From positions 1 through 6,412 of the forward strand of contig JAEYYS010000341.1 of the NCBI GenBank assembly GCA_023428335.1: a stretch of 6,412 nucleotides of DNA, in the 5' to 3' direction. Origin of the DNA: Verrucomicrobiota bacterium (GTDB lineage Bacteria; Verrucomicrobiota; Verrucomicrobiia; Verrucomicrobiales; Verrucomicrobiaceae). The translations under genes and the position numbers were made by a program. Below the pieces are notes generated by a model that did no database searches, was not told the origin of the DNA, and was given only the letters and a program-made list of their open reading frames with translations. Position 1 is the stretch's first letter, and every line of letters starts with the position of its first letter. This document shows positions 1-6,006 of the stretch, one piece after another.

Positions 1-2
1 GG

Positions 3-317
3 CCACTCACGGTCGCCGCCTGCGGTCTGGCCCTGCTGCTGCCCTCGGCCGCCTTCGCCGCCCTGCGCCCCGCCAGCGCGGAGCGGGTCGATGACCTGCA
101 CATCGTCACGGCTCCCGACATCCGCGCTTACACCGCCGCCACCACGACCTCCGGCACGGTGATCGATCTGCCGCCCGGCAGCCAGGTGCGCCTGCTGGAA
201 AAGCGCAGCGCCTGGATCTACGCCGAGGTGCCCTCGCGACCCGAGAACCTGCGCGGCTGGATCGAAAACCGCGCCCTGACGCCGCTCTGGCCCTGGGACG
301 CCTCGCTCATCCCCTGA
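3..317 (+). CDS. SH3-like domain protein, C-terminal part (BatE-like?)
   Basis: The gene is cut by the left edge of the window; 104 codons remain and end in TGA at 315-317. The visible protein starts with a hydrophobic stretch (about residues 2-20, LTVAACGLALLLPSAAFAAL), which is either a membrane segment or the core of a signal peptide. It continues into a compact beta-rich domain with the spacing of bacterial SH3 domains: a DLPPGSQVRLLEKRSAWIYAEV core, then a GWIENRAL strand. Such SH3b domains usually bind cell-wall peptides or other proteins. A hydrophobic segment followed by an SH3 domain at the C-terminus is the arrangement of BatE-type proteins, where a TPR region comes first, but that part would lie outside the window. 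A short secreted SH3 protein whose signal peptide is cut by the edge is the alternative. The next gene starts two bases after the stop, so the two are probably co-transcribed. The frame and domain type are fairly secure; the BatE assignment is a guess. Confidence 0.65.
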   Translation, partial: PLTVAACGLALLLPSAAFAALRPASAERVDDLHIVTAPDIRAYTAATTTSGTVIDLPPGSQVRLLEKRSAWIYAEVPSRPENLRGWIENRALTPLWPWDASLIP

Positions 318-319
318 CC

Positions 320-2158
320 ATGGCGGCCATTGCCGAGGAGTCGCTCGAGTGCGACCTGCTGGTTGCCGGAGGCGGCATCGCTGGTGTGTGCTGCGCGCTC
401 GCTGCCGCCCGCCTCGGCACCCGCGTCATCCTCTGCCAGGATCGCTCCGTGCTCGGCGGCAATGCCTCCAGCGAGGTGCGCATGCACATCGTCGGCGCCA
501 CCGGCCTGCACGGCGGCACCGAACTCGTCGATGAACTGCGCGAGGGCGGCCTCATTGAGGAGATCCGCCTCGACCTCGCCGTGCACAATCCCCAGCGCGC
601 GCCGGCGCTCATGGACCTGCATCTCTACGACCTCTGCCGGCGCGAGCCGAACCTGACCCTGCTGCTCAACACGACCGTCGTCGCCGCCGAGGTCGAGGGC
701 GACCGGATCCGCTCGGTGCGTGCCGAGCGACCCTCCACCGAGCAGGTCTTCCGCATCCGCGCACCGATGTTTGCCGACTGCACCGGCGACGGCCGCCTCG
801 GTCTCGAAGCCGGCGCGCCGTTTCGTCACGGGCGCGAGGCCCAGGCCGAGCACGGCGAAACGCTCGCCCAGGAGGTGGCCGACGCGCGCACGCTCGGCTC
901 CTCCATCCTGTTTCAGGCGCGGCGCCACGACCGGCCCATGCCCTTCACCGCGCCGCCCTGGGTGCGCCGTTTTGAAGCCGGTGATTTCCGCCTGCGACCC
1001 TACGCCCAGAGCGGCTTCGATCTCGGCCTCGAGTATGGCTACTGGTGGATCGAATGGGGCGGCTGCCTCGACACCATCCGCGACAACGAACGCATTCGCG
1101 ACGAGCTGCTCGCCATCACCCTCGGCGTCTGGGACTTCGTCAAAAACCGTTCCGGGGTCGATGCCGCCCACTGGGCGCTCGAATGGATCGGCTTCCTGCC
1201 CGGCAAACGCGAGAGCCGCCGTTTCCTCGGCCAGCACCTGCTCAGCGAAAAGGATCTGCTCGAGTCGCGACGCTTCGCCGATGCCATCGCCTTCGGCGGC
1301 TGGCCGATCGACACCCATCCGCCCGAAGGCGTCGATGCGCCCGACCTGCCGCCCTGCACCCAGCACGAGCTGCCCTACGTGTACGACATCCCCCTGCGCG
1401 CCTGCGTCTCGGTTGGGCCACGCAACCTCTTCTTCGCCGGTCGCAACCTCTCCGCCACCCACATCGCCTTCGCCTCCACCCGCGTCATGGCCACCTGCGC
1501 CGCGGTCGGGCAGGGGGTCGGTACCGCCGCCGCCCTCGCCCTGCGCGCCGGTGTCGCCCCGGCCGACATCGTCAGCCAGCCCGACCTCGTGCAGGCCATC
1601 CAGCAGCGCCTGCTGCGCGACGATGCCCACCTGCTTGGCGTCGTCCATGCCGATGCCGACGACCTTGTGCCGCGCGCCAGCGACATCCTCGCCTCCAGCG
1701 CCCAGCCCGGCGCCGGACCGGAGCAGGTGCGCAGCGGTCGCACCCGTTGCATCTCCCGCCTGCCCGCCGAACGTCGCCAGCCCGGCCTGCACCGCTGGAT
1801 GAGCCAGCCCGGCCTGCCCGCCTGGCTCGAACTGCGCTGGCCGGAAGCGGTCGAGCTCGGCGAAATCCAGCTCGTCTTCGACACGGGTCTGCACCGCCTG
1901 CTCACTCTGTCGATGGCCGATGGCTACACCCAAAAGATGCTCTGGGGTCGCCCCCAACCCGAGACCGTGCGCGACTACACCCTGGCCGCAGCCACCGCCG
2001 ACGGCTGGCAGGAACTCGTTCGCGTCGAAGCCAACCACCAGCGCCGCCGCGTCCACCGCCTGGCCACCCCCATCACCACCCGCGCCCTGCGCCTCACCGT
2101 CACCGCCACGAACGGCCTCGACCACGCCCGCGTCGTCGAGGTGCGGGCGTATGGATGA
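320..2158 (+). CDS. FAD-dependent oxidoreductase with C-terminal beta-sandwich domain
   Basis: This 612-residue protein belongs to the FAD_oxidored type of flavoprotein. A Rossmann FAD-binding motif sits at the N-terminus (GGGIAG, glycines 17, 19 and 22), followed by VLGGNASSEVRMHI, typical of the family. Further family blocks are DCTGDG at 153-158, LPGKRESRRFLG at 293-304, and the long C-terminal FAD-contact block running from GRNLSATH (374-381) through VMATC to VGQGVGTAAALA (near 407). Residues from about 460 to the end look like a separate discoidin/galactose-binding-like beta-sandwich (PAWLELRWPEAVELGEIQLVFD, ending RALRLTVTATNG), which could bind carbohydrate. No signal peptide is visible, so a cytoplasmic location is likely. 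The substrate cannot be told from the sequence. The ATG at 320 is two bases after the preceding stop and lacks a clear Shine-Dalgarno, suggesting translational coupling. Coding-strand third positions are very C-rich, unlike the G-richer gamma-glutamyltransferase downstream. The family assignment is strong; the accessory-domain assignment is moderate. Confidence 0.9.
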   Translation: MAAIAEESLECDLLVAGGGIAGVCCALAAARLGTRVILCQDRSVLGGNASSEVRMHIVGATGLHGGTELVDELREGGLIEEIRLDLAVHNPQRAPALMDLHLYDLCRREPNLTLLLNTTVVAAEVEGDRIRSVRAERPSTEQVFRIRAPMFADCTGDGRLGLEAGAPFRHGREAQAEHGETLAQEVADARTLGSSILFQARRHDRPMPFTAPPWVRRFEAGDFRLRPYAQSGFDLGLEYGYWWIEWGGCLDTIRDNERIRDELLAITLGVWDFVKNRSGVDAAHWALEWIGFLPGKRESRRFLGQHLLSEKDLLESRRFADAIAFGGWPIDTHPPEGVDAPDLPPCTQHELPYVYDIPLRACVSVGPRNLFFAGRNLSATHIAFASTRVMATCAAVGQGVGTAAALALRAGVAPADIVSQPDLVQAIQQRLLRDDAHLLGVVHADADDLVPRASDILASSAQPGAGPEQVRSGRTRCISRLPAERRQPGLHRWMSQPGLPAWLELRWPEAVELGEIQLVFDTGLHRLLTLSMADGYTQKMLWGRPQPETVRDYTLAAATADGWQELVRVEANHQRRRVHRLATPITTRALRLTVTATNGLDHARVVEVRAYG

Positions 2159-2182
2159 TGGCGGATCGTTGATGGATGATCG

Positions 2183-2319
2183 GGAAGGAGCGCGAGCACT
2201 GGTCCGCTTCTTCGGAAGCCTGCAGTGCGTCGACCTCAGACCGGCTTTGGAACCACGAATGGCACGAAGGTCACGAAGACAACCAAGGTGGGCGCAGTCC
2301 CAGAGCGCCGTGGCGGGTG
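2183..2319 (+). repeat. Dispersed intergenic repeat, copy 1
   Basis: The core reads TTTGGAACCACGAATGGCAC and continues CGAAG (about 2246-2270), and a degenerate GCGCCGTGGC block follows near 2311-2319. Upstream, GAGCGCGAGCACTGGTCCGC (about 2189-2206) is a decayed version of the GCGGACA hairpin that precedes copy 2. The same order of modules recurs at about 2480-2590, and the core plus palindrome recurs at about 5823-5930, so this is one repeat family with internal modules rather than chance similarity. No coding sequence is supported here. Repeats beginning ACCACGAATGG with CACGAAG periodicity are familiar from intergenic DNA of Verrucomicrobiota and Planctomycetota; their function is unknown to me. 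Confidence 0.7.
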
Positions 2320-2359
2320 GGCTGTAGGCGGGGGCAGCGACCCCGCAGAAGGAAAGATT

Positions 2360-2446
2360 GAATGTCGAACAAGGAAGGTTCAACGCCCAAGTCCTGAACC
2401 CAGAGTCCTTCGTCATTGGGACTTCCTTGTTGGCTATTGGACATTC
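2360..2446. repeat. Imperfect inverted repeat, two-block arms
   Basis: The left arm holds GAATGTC (2360-2366) and AACAAGGAAG (2368-2377); the right arm holds their exact reverse complements, CTTCCTTGTT (2422-2431) and GACATTC (2440-2446). The right arm carries eight bases between the two blocks where the left arm has only one. A further inner pair, AAGTCC (2389-2394) with GGACTT (2419-2424), competes with the arms for pairing. The layout suggests a folded RNA or DNA element or the remnant of a small palindromic mobile sequence. There is no T-tract after the right arm, so a simple intrinsic terminator is unlikely. Confidence 0.6.
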
Positions 2447-2483
2447 CTCGGGTTTGAACCAGCGCTCGTCATCCGAGGGGAGC

Positions 2484-2501
2484 GCGGACACTCTTGTCCG
2501 C
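2484..2501. repeat. Perfect 7-bp hairpin, GCGGACA/TGTCCGC
   Basis: GCGGACA (2484-2490) and TGTCCGC (2495-2501) pair perfectly around a CTCT loop. The hairpin lies just upstream of copy 2 of the dispersed repeat, and a decayed version lies at the same place ahead of copy 1, so it appears to be the first module of that family. Confidence 0.55.
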
Positions 2502-2509
2502 CTCTGAAG

Positions 2510-2590
2510 GGCCAGACTTTGGAACCACGAATGGCACGAAGATCACGAAGGGGAAGGCGCCGCTGCGCCGGCGCCGTGGCTTTCCCATCG
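2510..2590 (+). repeat. Dispersed intergenic repeat, copy 2, with GC-rich palindrome
   Basis: This copy begins GGGCCAGACTTTGG and has the ACCACGAATGGCACGAAG core at about 2524-2541. It is followed by a 23-base block (2556-2578) identical to 5895-5917. That block folds into a perfect 7-bp hairpin: GGCGCCG (2556-2562) with CGGCGCC (2569-2575) around CTGCGC. The shared order of core then palindrome between copies 2 and 3, more than 3 kb apart, shows they descend from one element. Confidence 0.75.
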
Positions 2591-2669
2591 GGTCGTGAAC
2601 CGCTATTAGGACGCTGATCCTGAGGGGAAGGAGCGCCGAGCCAAGAGCAGGGGGCGGAGAGGCGTCCGA

Positions 2670-2923
2670 CAAGCCCAACGGGCTTGCATCATGCAGCCCA
2701 GGGATGCCGAGCGCAGCGAGTGCTTCCCTGGGACGTCGAGCGACCCACGACCCGGCGAGCCACGAACCCTGCAGGGGTTCCGTCGGGGTGGAATGTGTCG
2801 CGTCTCCCATGAAGGGACCCCGATGGGGTCCGCGGTGACCATGGTCCTGGTTGGGCGCCAGGACCCAGGCGAGGCAGCTGCGCGCCCACGCCTGGGCTGC
2901 ATGACGGAACCACGTTGTGGTTC
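2670..2923. repeat. Composite of about seven hairpins with inverted ends
   Basis: A tight series of perfect stems fills this stretch: CAAGCCC/GGGCTTG (2670-2686, loop AAC); CCCAGGGA/TCCCTGGG (2697-2732); GAACCC/GGGTTC (2764-2780); GGACCCC/GGGGTCC (2815-2831, loop GAT); GGTCCTGG/CCAGGACC (2843-2865); CCCAGGCG/CGCCTGGG (2864-2896); and GAACCAC/GTGGTTC (2907-2923, loop GTT). The ends are inverted copies of one module. Both have a 7-bp stem with a 3-base loop (AAC when read inwards), a 4-base spacer, then ATGCAGCCCAGG (2691-2702) or its reverse complement (2891-2902), which opens the next stem. Open frames across it are by-products of the GC-rich palindromes. It may be a non-autonomous mobile element or a structured RNA. 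Confidence 0.75.
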
Positions 2924-2952
2924 GAGGTGGATCGCCCGCGGGGGAGGGAAGT

Positions 2953-3016
2953 GCGCCCGCGGCTTTGCTCCCAATCCGCGCGATCCGAGTTCCGACCGGC
3001 GGGCGCGGCTTTTTCT
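2953..3016 (+). terminator. Weak terminator-like inverted repeat
   Basis: GCGCCCGC (2953-2960) and GCGGGCGC (2999-3006) form a perfect 8-bp inverted repeat, and GGCTTTTTCTT follows the right arm on the + strand. The 38-base loop is long for an intrinsic terminator and the nearest upstream gene ends about 800 bases away, so this is only a weak candidate. Confidence 0.2.
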
Positions 3017-3075
3017 TGACGGGATTCCCAGCGTCGAAGAGCCTCCAGCCATGCGAGTTTTCAACGACGAAGATT

Positions 3076-3106
3076 GCCCATCTGGGCGGCCTTTGTGCGT
3101 ACAAAG
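3076..3106. other. Two small adjacent hairpins ahead of the low-GC island
   Basis: GCCCA (3076-3080) pairs with TGGGC (3083-3087), and CTTTGT (3091-3096) pairs with ACAAAG (3101-3106) around GCGT. They lie about 30-60 bases before the strong Shine-Dalgarno at 3134-3141 and could belong to the leader of the immunity-like gene or mark the edge of an inserted segment. No convincing -35/-10 pair was found nearby. Confidence 0.3.
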
Positions 3107-3133
3107 CCTCTGTGTGTCCGGGTGGTTCGGGCA

Positions 3134-3163
3134 TAAGGAGGCTGAATAATGCTCTTGCTCTAA
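3134..3163 (+). promoter_or_regulatory. Strong Shine-Dalgarno with in-frame four-codon ORF (MLLL-stop)
   Basis: TAAGGAGG (3134-3141) lies seven bases before an ATG at 3149, the best translation start signal in the window. That ATG opens only ATG CTC TTG CTC TAA (3149-3163). The stop is in the same reading frame as the immunity-like gene whose ATG is at 3182, and the 18 bases between read KFDKYP without another stop. Either this is a leader peptide that feeds ribosomes to the gene by re-initiation, or it is the original start of the gene, now disabled by a nonsense change. Confidence 0.5.
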
Positions 3164-3181
3164 AAGTTCGACAAATATCCA

Positions 3182-3820
3182 ATGAGTTGGTCACCACTTG
3201 ATAGTTCTAAGCCTAAATCAAAGGAATGCATCGGGGATGAGCCTTTCGATTTGGTTGCTGAGTGTTTTGAGCAAATTTGCCGTGTTTATAAGCGCGATTG
3301 GAACAGGAAGCCAACCTTGGCTGAGTTGATTGGCACTGTCCAAGAAGTGCTGAGTGCTCAACTGCAGGTCCATACCAGCGATGGTGAATCGGCTGAGCTA
3401 ACCGAACTCAAATTCAAGACTCGCAAAATTCCAAAGCGTCAAGCTTATGCGGTAGGCGATATTCTTCAGGCTGCAATGAAAGGCGGTGATTGTGTCTTCG
3501 CACGGATTTTTGAGATCGACGAATTGGCGCCAATGGTTGGTGTTTATGACTCTCGCGGAATGTCGCCGCTCGATCTTGCCAAGATAATTGAACAGCCCTT
3601 AATTGTGAAGGTTTGCCCAATCCATCCTGAGACCCTTGAGTGTCGAGAGTGGATCGTAATCGGCCATGCCAAAATACAGCCATCAGACAAAAAGCATCCG
3701 CGTGGACCGCTTGCAATATGCGGTAACAACAACCACCTTGAAATGGCTGAGTACTACTACGGTTTGAGGGATTCGATGAACTACGATCGTGACCAATGGA
3801 TTGTCCGAAAAGGCGGGTGA
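3182..3820 (+). CDS. Immunity-like protein (Imm26 type, tentative)
   Basis: The 212-residue product has no signal peptide or membrane segment. Residues 20-60 look helical (PFDLVAECFEQICRVYKRDW, then KPTLAELIGTVQEVLSAQ). Residues 84-162 resemble the Imm26 immunity domain of polymorphic toxin systems: QAYAVGDILQ, a VFARIF strand, a VYD motif at 121-123, LIVKV, and the REWIVIGH strand with conserved-looking Trp157. Such proteins bind and neutralise a cognate toxin in the cytoplasm of the producer and its kin. No toxin or delivery gene is visible here, so it would be an orphan immunity gene. G/C is about 43-48% in two counted lines against about 73% in the oxidoreductase, which points to acquisition from elsewhere. 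The chosen ATG has no Shine-Dalgarno; the strong one upstream serves an in-frame four-codon ORF. The reading frame is likely real; the family call is tentative. Confidence 0.6.
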   Translation: MSWSPLDSSKPKSKECIGDEPFDLVAECFEQICRVYKRDWNRKPTLAELIGTVQEVLSAQLQVHTSDGESAELTELKFKTRKIPKRQAYAVGDILQAAMKGGDCVFARIFEIDELAPMVGVYDSRGMSPLDLAKIIEQPLIVKVCPIHPETLECREWIVIGHAKIQPSDKKHPRGPLAICGNNNHLEMAEYYYGLRDSMNYDRDQWIVRKGG

Positions 3821-3868
3821 AATAATGAGTTCAGGCGATGGCTCAAAGTTTTATCCATTCCACCCGCC
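3812..3868. repeat. 8-bp inverted repeat spanning the end of the immunity-like gene
   Basis: GGCGGGTG (3812-3819) and CACCCGCC (3861-3868) are exact reverse complements 41 bases apart. The left arm overlaps the last codons of the immunity-like gene and the right arm lies where GC-rich sequence resumes. There is no T-tract. It may be a terminator-like stem or a scar at the junction of the acquired segment. Confidence 0.35.
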
Positions 3869-3947
3869 ACTCCGTCTTCCCCCGCGGCGAGGCTTGACCG
3901 TGGGGATTCCCCGCTCTTTGCACGGTCTTCATCTGCATGACCCCTGA
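3825..3947 (+). pseudogene. Possible truncated start of a second island gene
   Basis: Four bases after the immunity-like gene's stop, an ATG opens a 40-codon frame beginning MSSGDGSKFYPF and ending at TGA 3945-3947. The first ten or so codons are AT-rich like the gene before it; after about 3855 the composition becomes GC-rich and the peptide turns into a proline/arginine-rich run that looks non-coding. The context AATAATG followed by CTC-AAAG-TT resembles the region around the disabled start at 3149 (KFYP here, KFDKYP there). My reading is the first codons of a second, perhaps related gene cut at the right edge of the island. It is too short to identify and may be chance. Confidence 0.25.
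3896..3927. other. Hairpin in the leader of the gamma-glutamyltransferase gene
   Basis: GACCGTG (3896-3902) and CACGGTC (3921-3927) are perfectly complementary, and the intervening bases contain the smaller palindrome GGGGATTCCCC (3902-3912). It lies about 135 bases ahead of the likely start at 4062. It could be a leader structure or another intergenic palindrome; no protein-binding site is recognisable. Confidence 0.35.
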
Positions 3948-4061
3948 ACAACTCCGTTCCTGGCGCTGGTAGGGTCGGGATGGAGCGTTCCTTTGACCTG
4001 CCCTCATCAAGCCATGGCGCCGAACAGAAGATTTCGAGCAGCCACCCGTATTGATTGGTTC

Positions 4062-5780
4062 ATGAAACCAAGTCGCGTTGTCCCCATTGCCTGTCTGTCG
4101 CTTTTTGCCGCGTTGGCCTCTCCGCAGCAGGGCTGGGCCAACCGGCACGCGGTGCCTGCGGAGAATGGCATGGTCGTCAGTGTGCATGAACTGGGTTCTG
4201 CGGCGGGTGTGGAGATCCTCAAGAAGGGTGGGAATGCGGTGGATGCCGCCATTGCCACGGGCTTTGCCCTGGCGGCGGTCTTCCCGGCGGCGGGCAACAT
4301 CGCCGGCGGCGGCTTCATGATGATCCATCTGGCCGATGAAAACCGGCAGACGGTGATCGATTACCGCGAGGCGGCACCTGGTGGGGCGACCCGCGATATG
4401 TTCTTGGACGCGGAGGGCAAGGTGATGACCGAGGAGGGATCGGCGCGCATCGGCTGGCGGGCCAGCGGCGTCCCGGGAACCGTCGCCGGGTTCGCGCTCG
4501 CCTTTGAAAAATATGGTTCGGGTCGTGTCACCTGGGCCGAGGTGATCGAACCCGCGCGGCGGCTGGCGGAGGGGCATGTGCTGACGCCCGGCGCCGCGGT
4601 CTCCCTGCGGAGCGCCGCACCGCGGTTGGAGCGTTATGCGGAGTCGAAGCGTGTCTATCTCAAGGACGGCCAAGGCTGGAAGGCGGGCGAGCTTTGGCCG
4701 CAGCCGGAGCTGGCGGCGACGCTGGCGCGCCTTCAGAAGGAGGGCGCGCGCGAATTCTACGAGGGCGAGACGGCGCGCCTCATCCATCGTGCGATGGAGG
4801 CAAACGGCGGCACCCTCACCCTGGAGGATCTGCGCGGCTATCGCGCCATCGAGCGCGAGACCTTGAGCCAGACCTATCGCGGTCATCTTTTGGTGTGCCC
4901 GCCGCCGCCGTCTTCGGGAGGTGTGACGCTGTTCCAGATGCTGGGCATGCTGGAGCCGTTCGATGTGGCCGGCCTGGGGCCAAACTCCGCCGCCAAGCTG
5001 CATCTTTTCCACGAGGTCATGCGCCGTGCGTTCTGCGACCGCATCGAGTATCTGGGGGATCCCGGTTTTGTGACCAATCCCATCGCGCGCCTGCTGGACC
5101 GGGACTACCTGGCGAAGCGCATGGCGGACTTCGATCCGAAGCGTGCAACGCCGAGCAAGCAGGTGAAGCCCGGCCTTGATCTGCGCGAGTCTGCGGAAAC
5201 CACCCACTACTCCGTCGTCGACGCCGCTGGCAACGCGGTGGCCAACACCTACACCATCCGCAATTCCTACGGCAGTGCCGTCACCATCCCCGGAGCCGGC
5301 CTGCTGATGAACAACGTGATGGACGACCTCGCCGCCAAGGTCGGGGAACCCAACCAGTCCGGACTGATGCAGGGACCGGCCAACGAGATCGCGCCGGGCA
5401 AGCGCCCGCTTTCGTCCATGACGCCAACGTTCGTCTTCAAGGACGGCAAGCTCAGGCTCGTCACCGGCAGCCCCGGCGGTGCCACGATCATCAACACCGT
5501 GCTGCAAGTGGTGACCAACGTCATCGACTTTGAGATGCCGGTGGCGCACGCCGTCAACGCCCCGCGCGTCACACATCAGTGGCAGCCCGACACCCTCTCC
5601 TTCGAGCGCTATGGGTTGTCCCGGGATACGGTGACCTTGCTGAAGGACATGGGGCACAACCCGGTGGAGAGCCGCGGCTCCCAGGGCGAGGCGGAAACCA
5701 TCTACATTGACCCCAAGACCGGCCTGCGCTGGGGCGCTGCCGACTCACGTCTGCCGGATACCAAGGCCATCGGTCACTGA
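4062..5780 (+). CDS. ggt: Gamma-glutamyltransferase, secreted
   Basis: This 572-residue protein is a full-length gamma-glutamyltransferase of the Ntn-hydrolase fold, which hydrolyses or transfers the gamma-glutamyl group of glutathione-like compounds, usually in the periplasm. The chosen ATG gives a clean signal peptide (MKPSR, a hydrophobic core, then likely cleavage after GWA, residue 26). In-frame starts at 3993 (TTG) and 4014 (ATG) would add a non-signal-like N-terminus. No strong Shine-Dalgarno precedes any of them. Family hallmarks are GGNAVDAA (56-63), the carboxylate-binding Arg102 in DYREAAP, the autocleavage and nucleophile site Thr380 in TTHYSVVD, Thr398, PLSSM (449-453, Ser451/452) and the oxyanion glycines in GSPGG (469-473). 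The precursor should split before Thr380 into large and small subunits. Against E. coli GGT as I recall it, Asn411, Gln430 and Tyr444 correspond here to Arg400, Val419 and Ser433, while Asp433 is kept as Asp422. Substrate preference may therefore differ. Confidence 0.95.
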   Translation: MKPSRVVPIACLSLFAALASPQQGWANRHAVPAENGMVVSVHELGSAAGVEILKKGGNAVDAAIATGFALAAVFPAAGNIAGGGFMMIHLADENRQTVIDYREAAPGGATRDMFLDAEGKVMTEEGSARIGWRASGVPGTVAGFALAFEKYGSGRVTWAEVIEPARRLAEGHVLTPGAAVSLRSAAPRLERYAESKRVYLKDGQGWKAGELWPQPELAATLARLQKEGAREFYEGETARLIHRAMEANGGTLTLEDLRGYRAIERETLSQTYRGHLLVCPPPPSSGGVTLFQMLGMLEPFDVAGLGPNSAAKLHLFHEVMRRAFCDRIEYLGDPGFVTNPIARLLDRDYLAKRMADFDPKRATPSKQVKPGLDLRESAETTHYSVVDAAGNAVANTYTIRNSYGSAVTIPGAGLLMNNVMDDLAAKVGEPNQSGLMQGPANEIAPGKRPLSSMTPTFVFKDGKLRLVTGSPGGATIINTVLQVVTNVIDFEMPVAHAVNAPRVTHQWQPDTLSFERYGLSRDTVTLLKDMGHNPVESRGSQGEAETIYIDPKTGLRWGAADSRLPDTKAIGH

Positions 5781-5802
5781 GCAGCTTCCCGCATGTCACG
5801 CC

Positions 5803-5833
5803 AAGGCGCCCCTTCTGAGTGGGGCCAGCCTTT
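5803..5833 (+). terminator. Candidate intrinsic terminator after ggt
   Basis: Twenty-two bases after the ggt stop, AAGGCGCCCC (5803-5812) can pair with GGGGC (5821-5825) and GCCTT (5828-5832) around a TTCTGAGT loop with a two-base bulge. Only three T's follow, and the right arm merges into copy 3 of the dispersed repeat, so termination is plausible but weakly supported. Confidence 0.35.
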
Positions 5834-5930
5834 GGAACCACGAATGGCACGAAGGGAGAAGGGAAGTCGGACGCGACGCAGCGCGTCCCGGTAGGGCGCC
5901 GCTGCGCCGGCGCCGTGACTTTTCCCGCTT
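5823..5930 (+). repeat. Dispersed intergenic repeat, copy 3
   Basis: It opens GGCCAGCCTTTGG, then repeats the ACCACGAATGGCACGAAG core (about 5837-5854). An insert follows with its own hairpin, GGACGCG (5869-5875) with CGCGTCC (5882-5888). Next comes the 23-base GC-rich palindrome block (5895-5917) identical to that of copy 2, and TTTTCCCGCTTGG, close to copy 2's TTTCCCATCGG. Orientation is the same as in copies 1 and 2. Confidence 0.75.
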
Positions 5931-6006
5931 GGCCGGTCGACAGAATGTCTCACCCCCCTCCAAGCCATGCTCGTGCCCCCAAGACCGCGAATCCGTGGCG
6001 GAAGAC

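Noticed and set aside
218..2491. Very long minus-strand open frame (757 codons) opposite the FAD oxidoreductase
   Set aside because: The plus-strand gene has clear family motifs throughout. The antisense frame is low-complexity Gly/Ala/Val-rich, as expected from stop-poor high-GC DNA.
3120..3180. Integron attC-type recombination site at the left edge of the low-GC island
   Set aside because: Single-gene low-GC islands suggested a cassette, but no paired GTTRRRY/RYYYAAC core sites were found at either edge.
2469..3201. Several open frames on both strands over the hairpin region
   Set aside because: They cross perfect palindromes and dispersed repeats, lack start signals and domains, and their composition follows the repeats.
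3937..3972. Eleven-codon ORF MTPEQLRSWRW, resembling the start of helix-turn-helix proteins
   Set aside because: It stops at once, has no Shine-Dalgarno, and the resemblance is too short to separate from chance; it could be a gene remnant.
3993..4061. Upstream in-frame starts (TTG 3993, ATG 4014) for ggt
   Set aside because: They add an N-terminus that hides the clear signal peptide beginning at 4062, and neither has a better ribosome-binding site.
3843..5657. Minus-strand open frame (604 codons) opposite ggt
   Set aside because: It mirrors a conserved enzyme gene and has no recognisable domain; its His/Arg/Gly-rich content follows from GC-rich codons read backwards.
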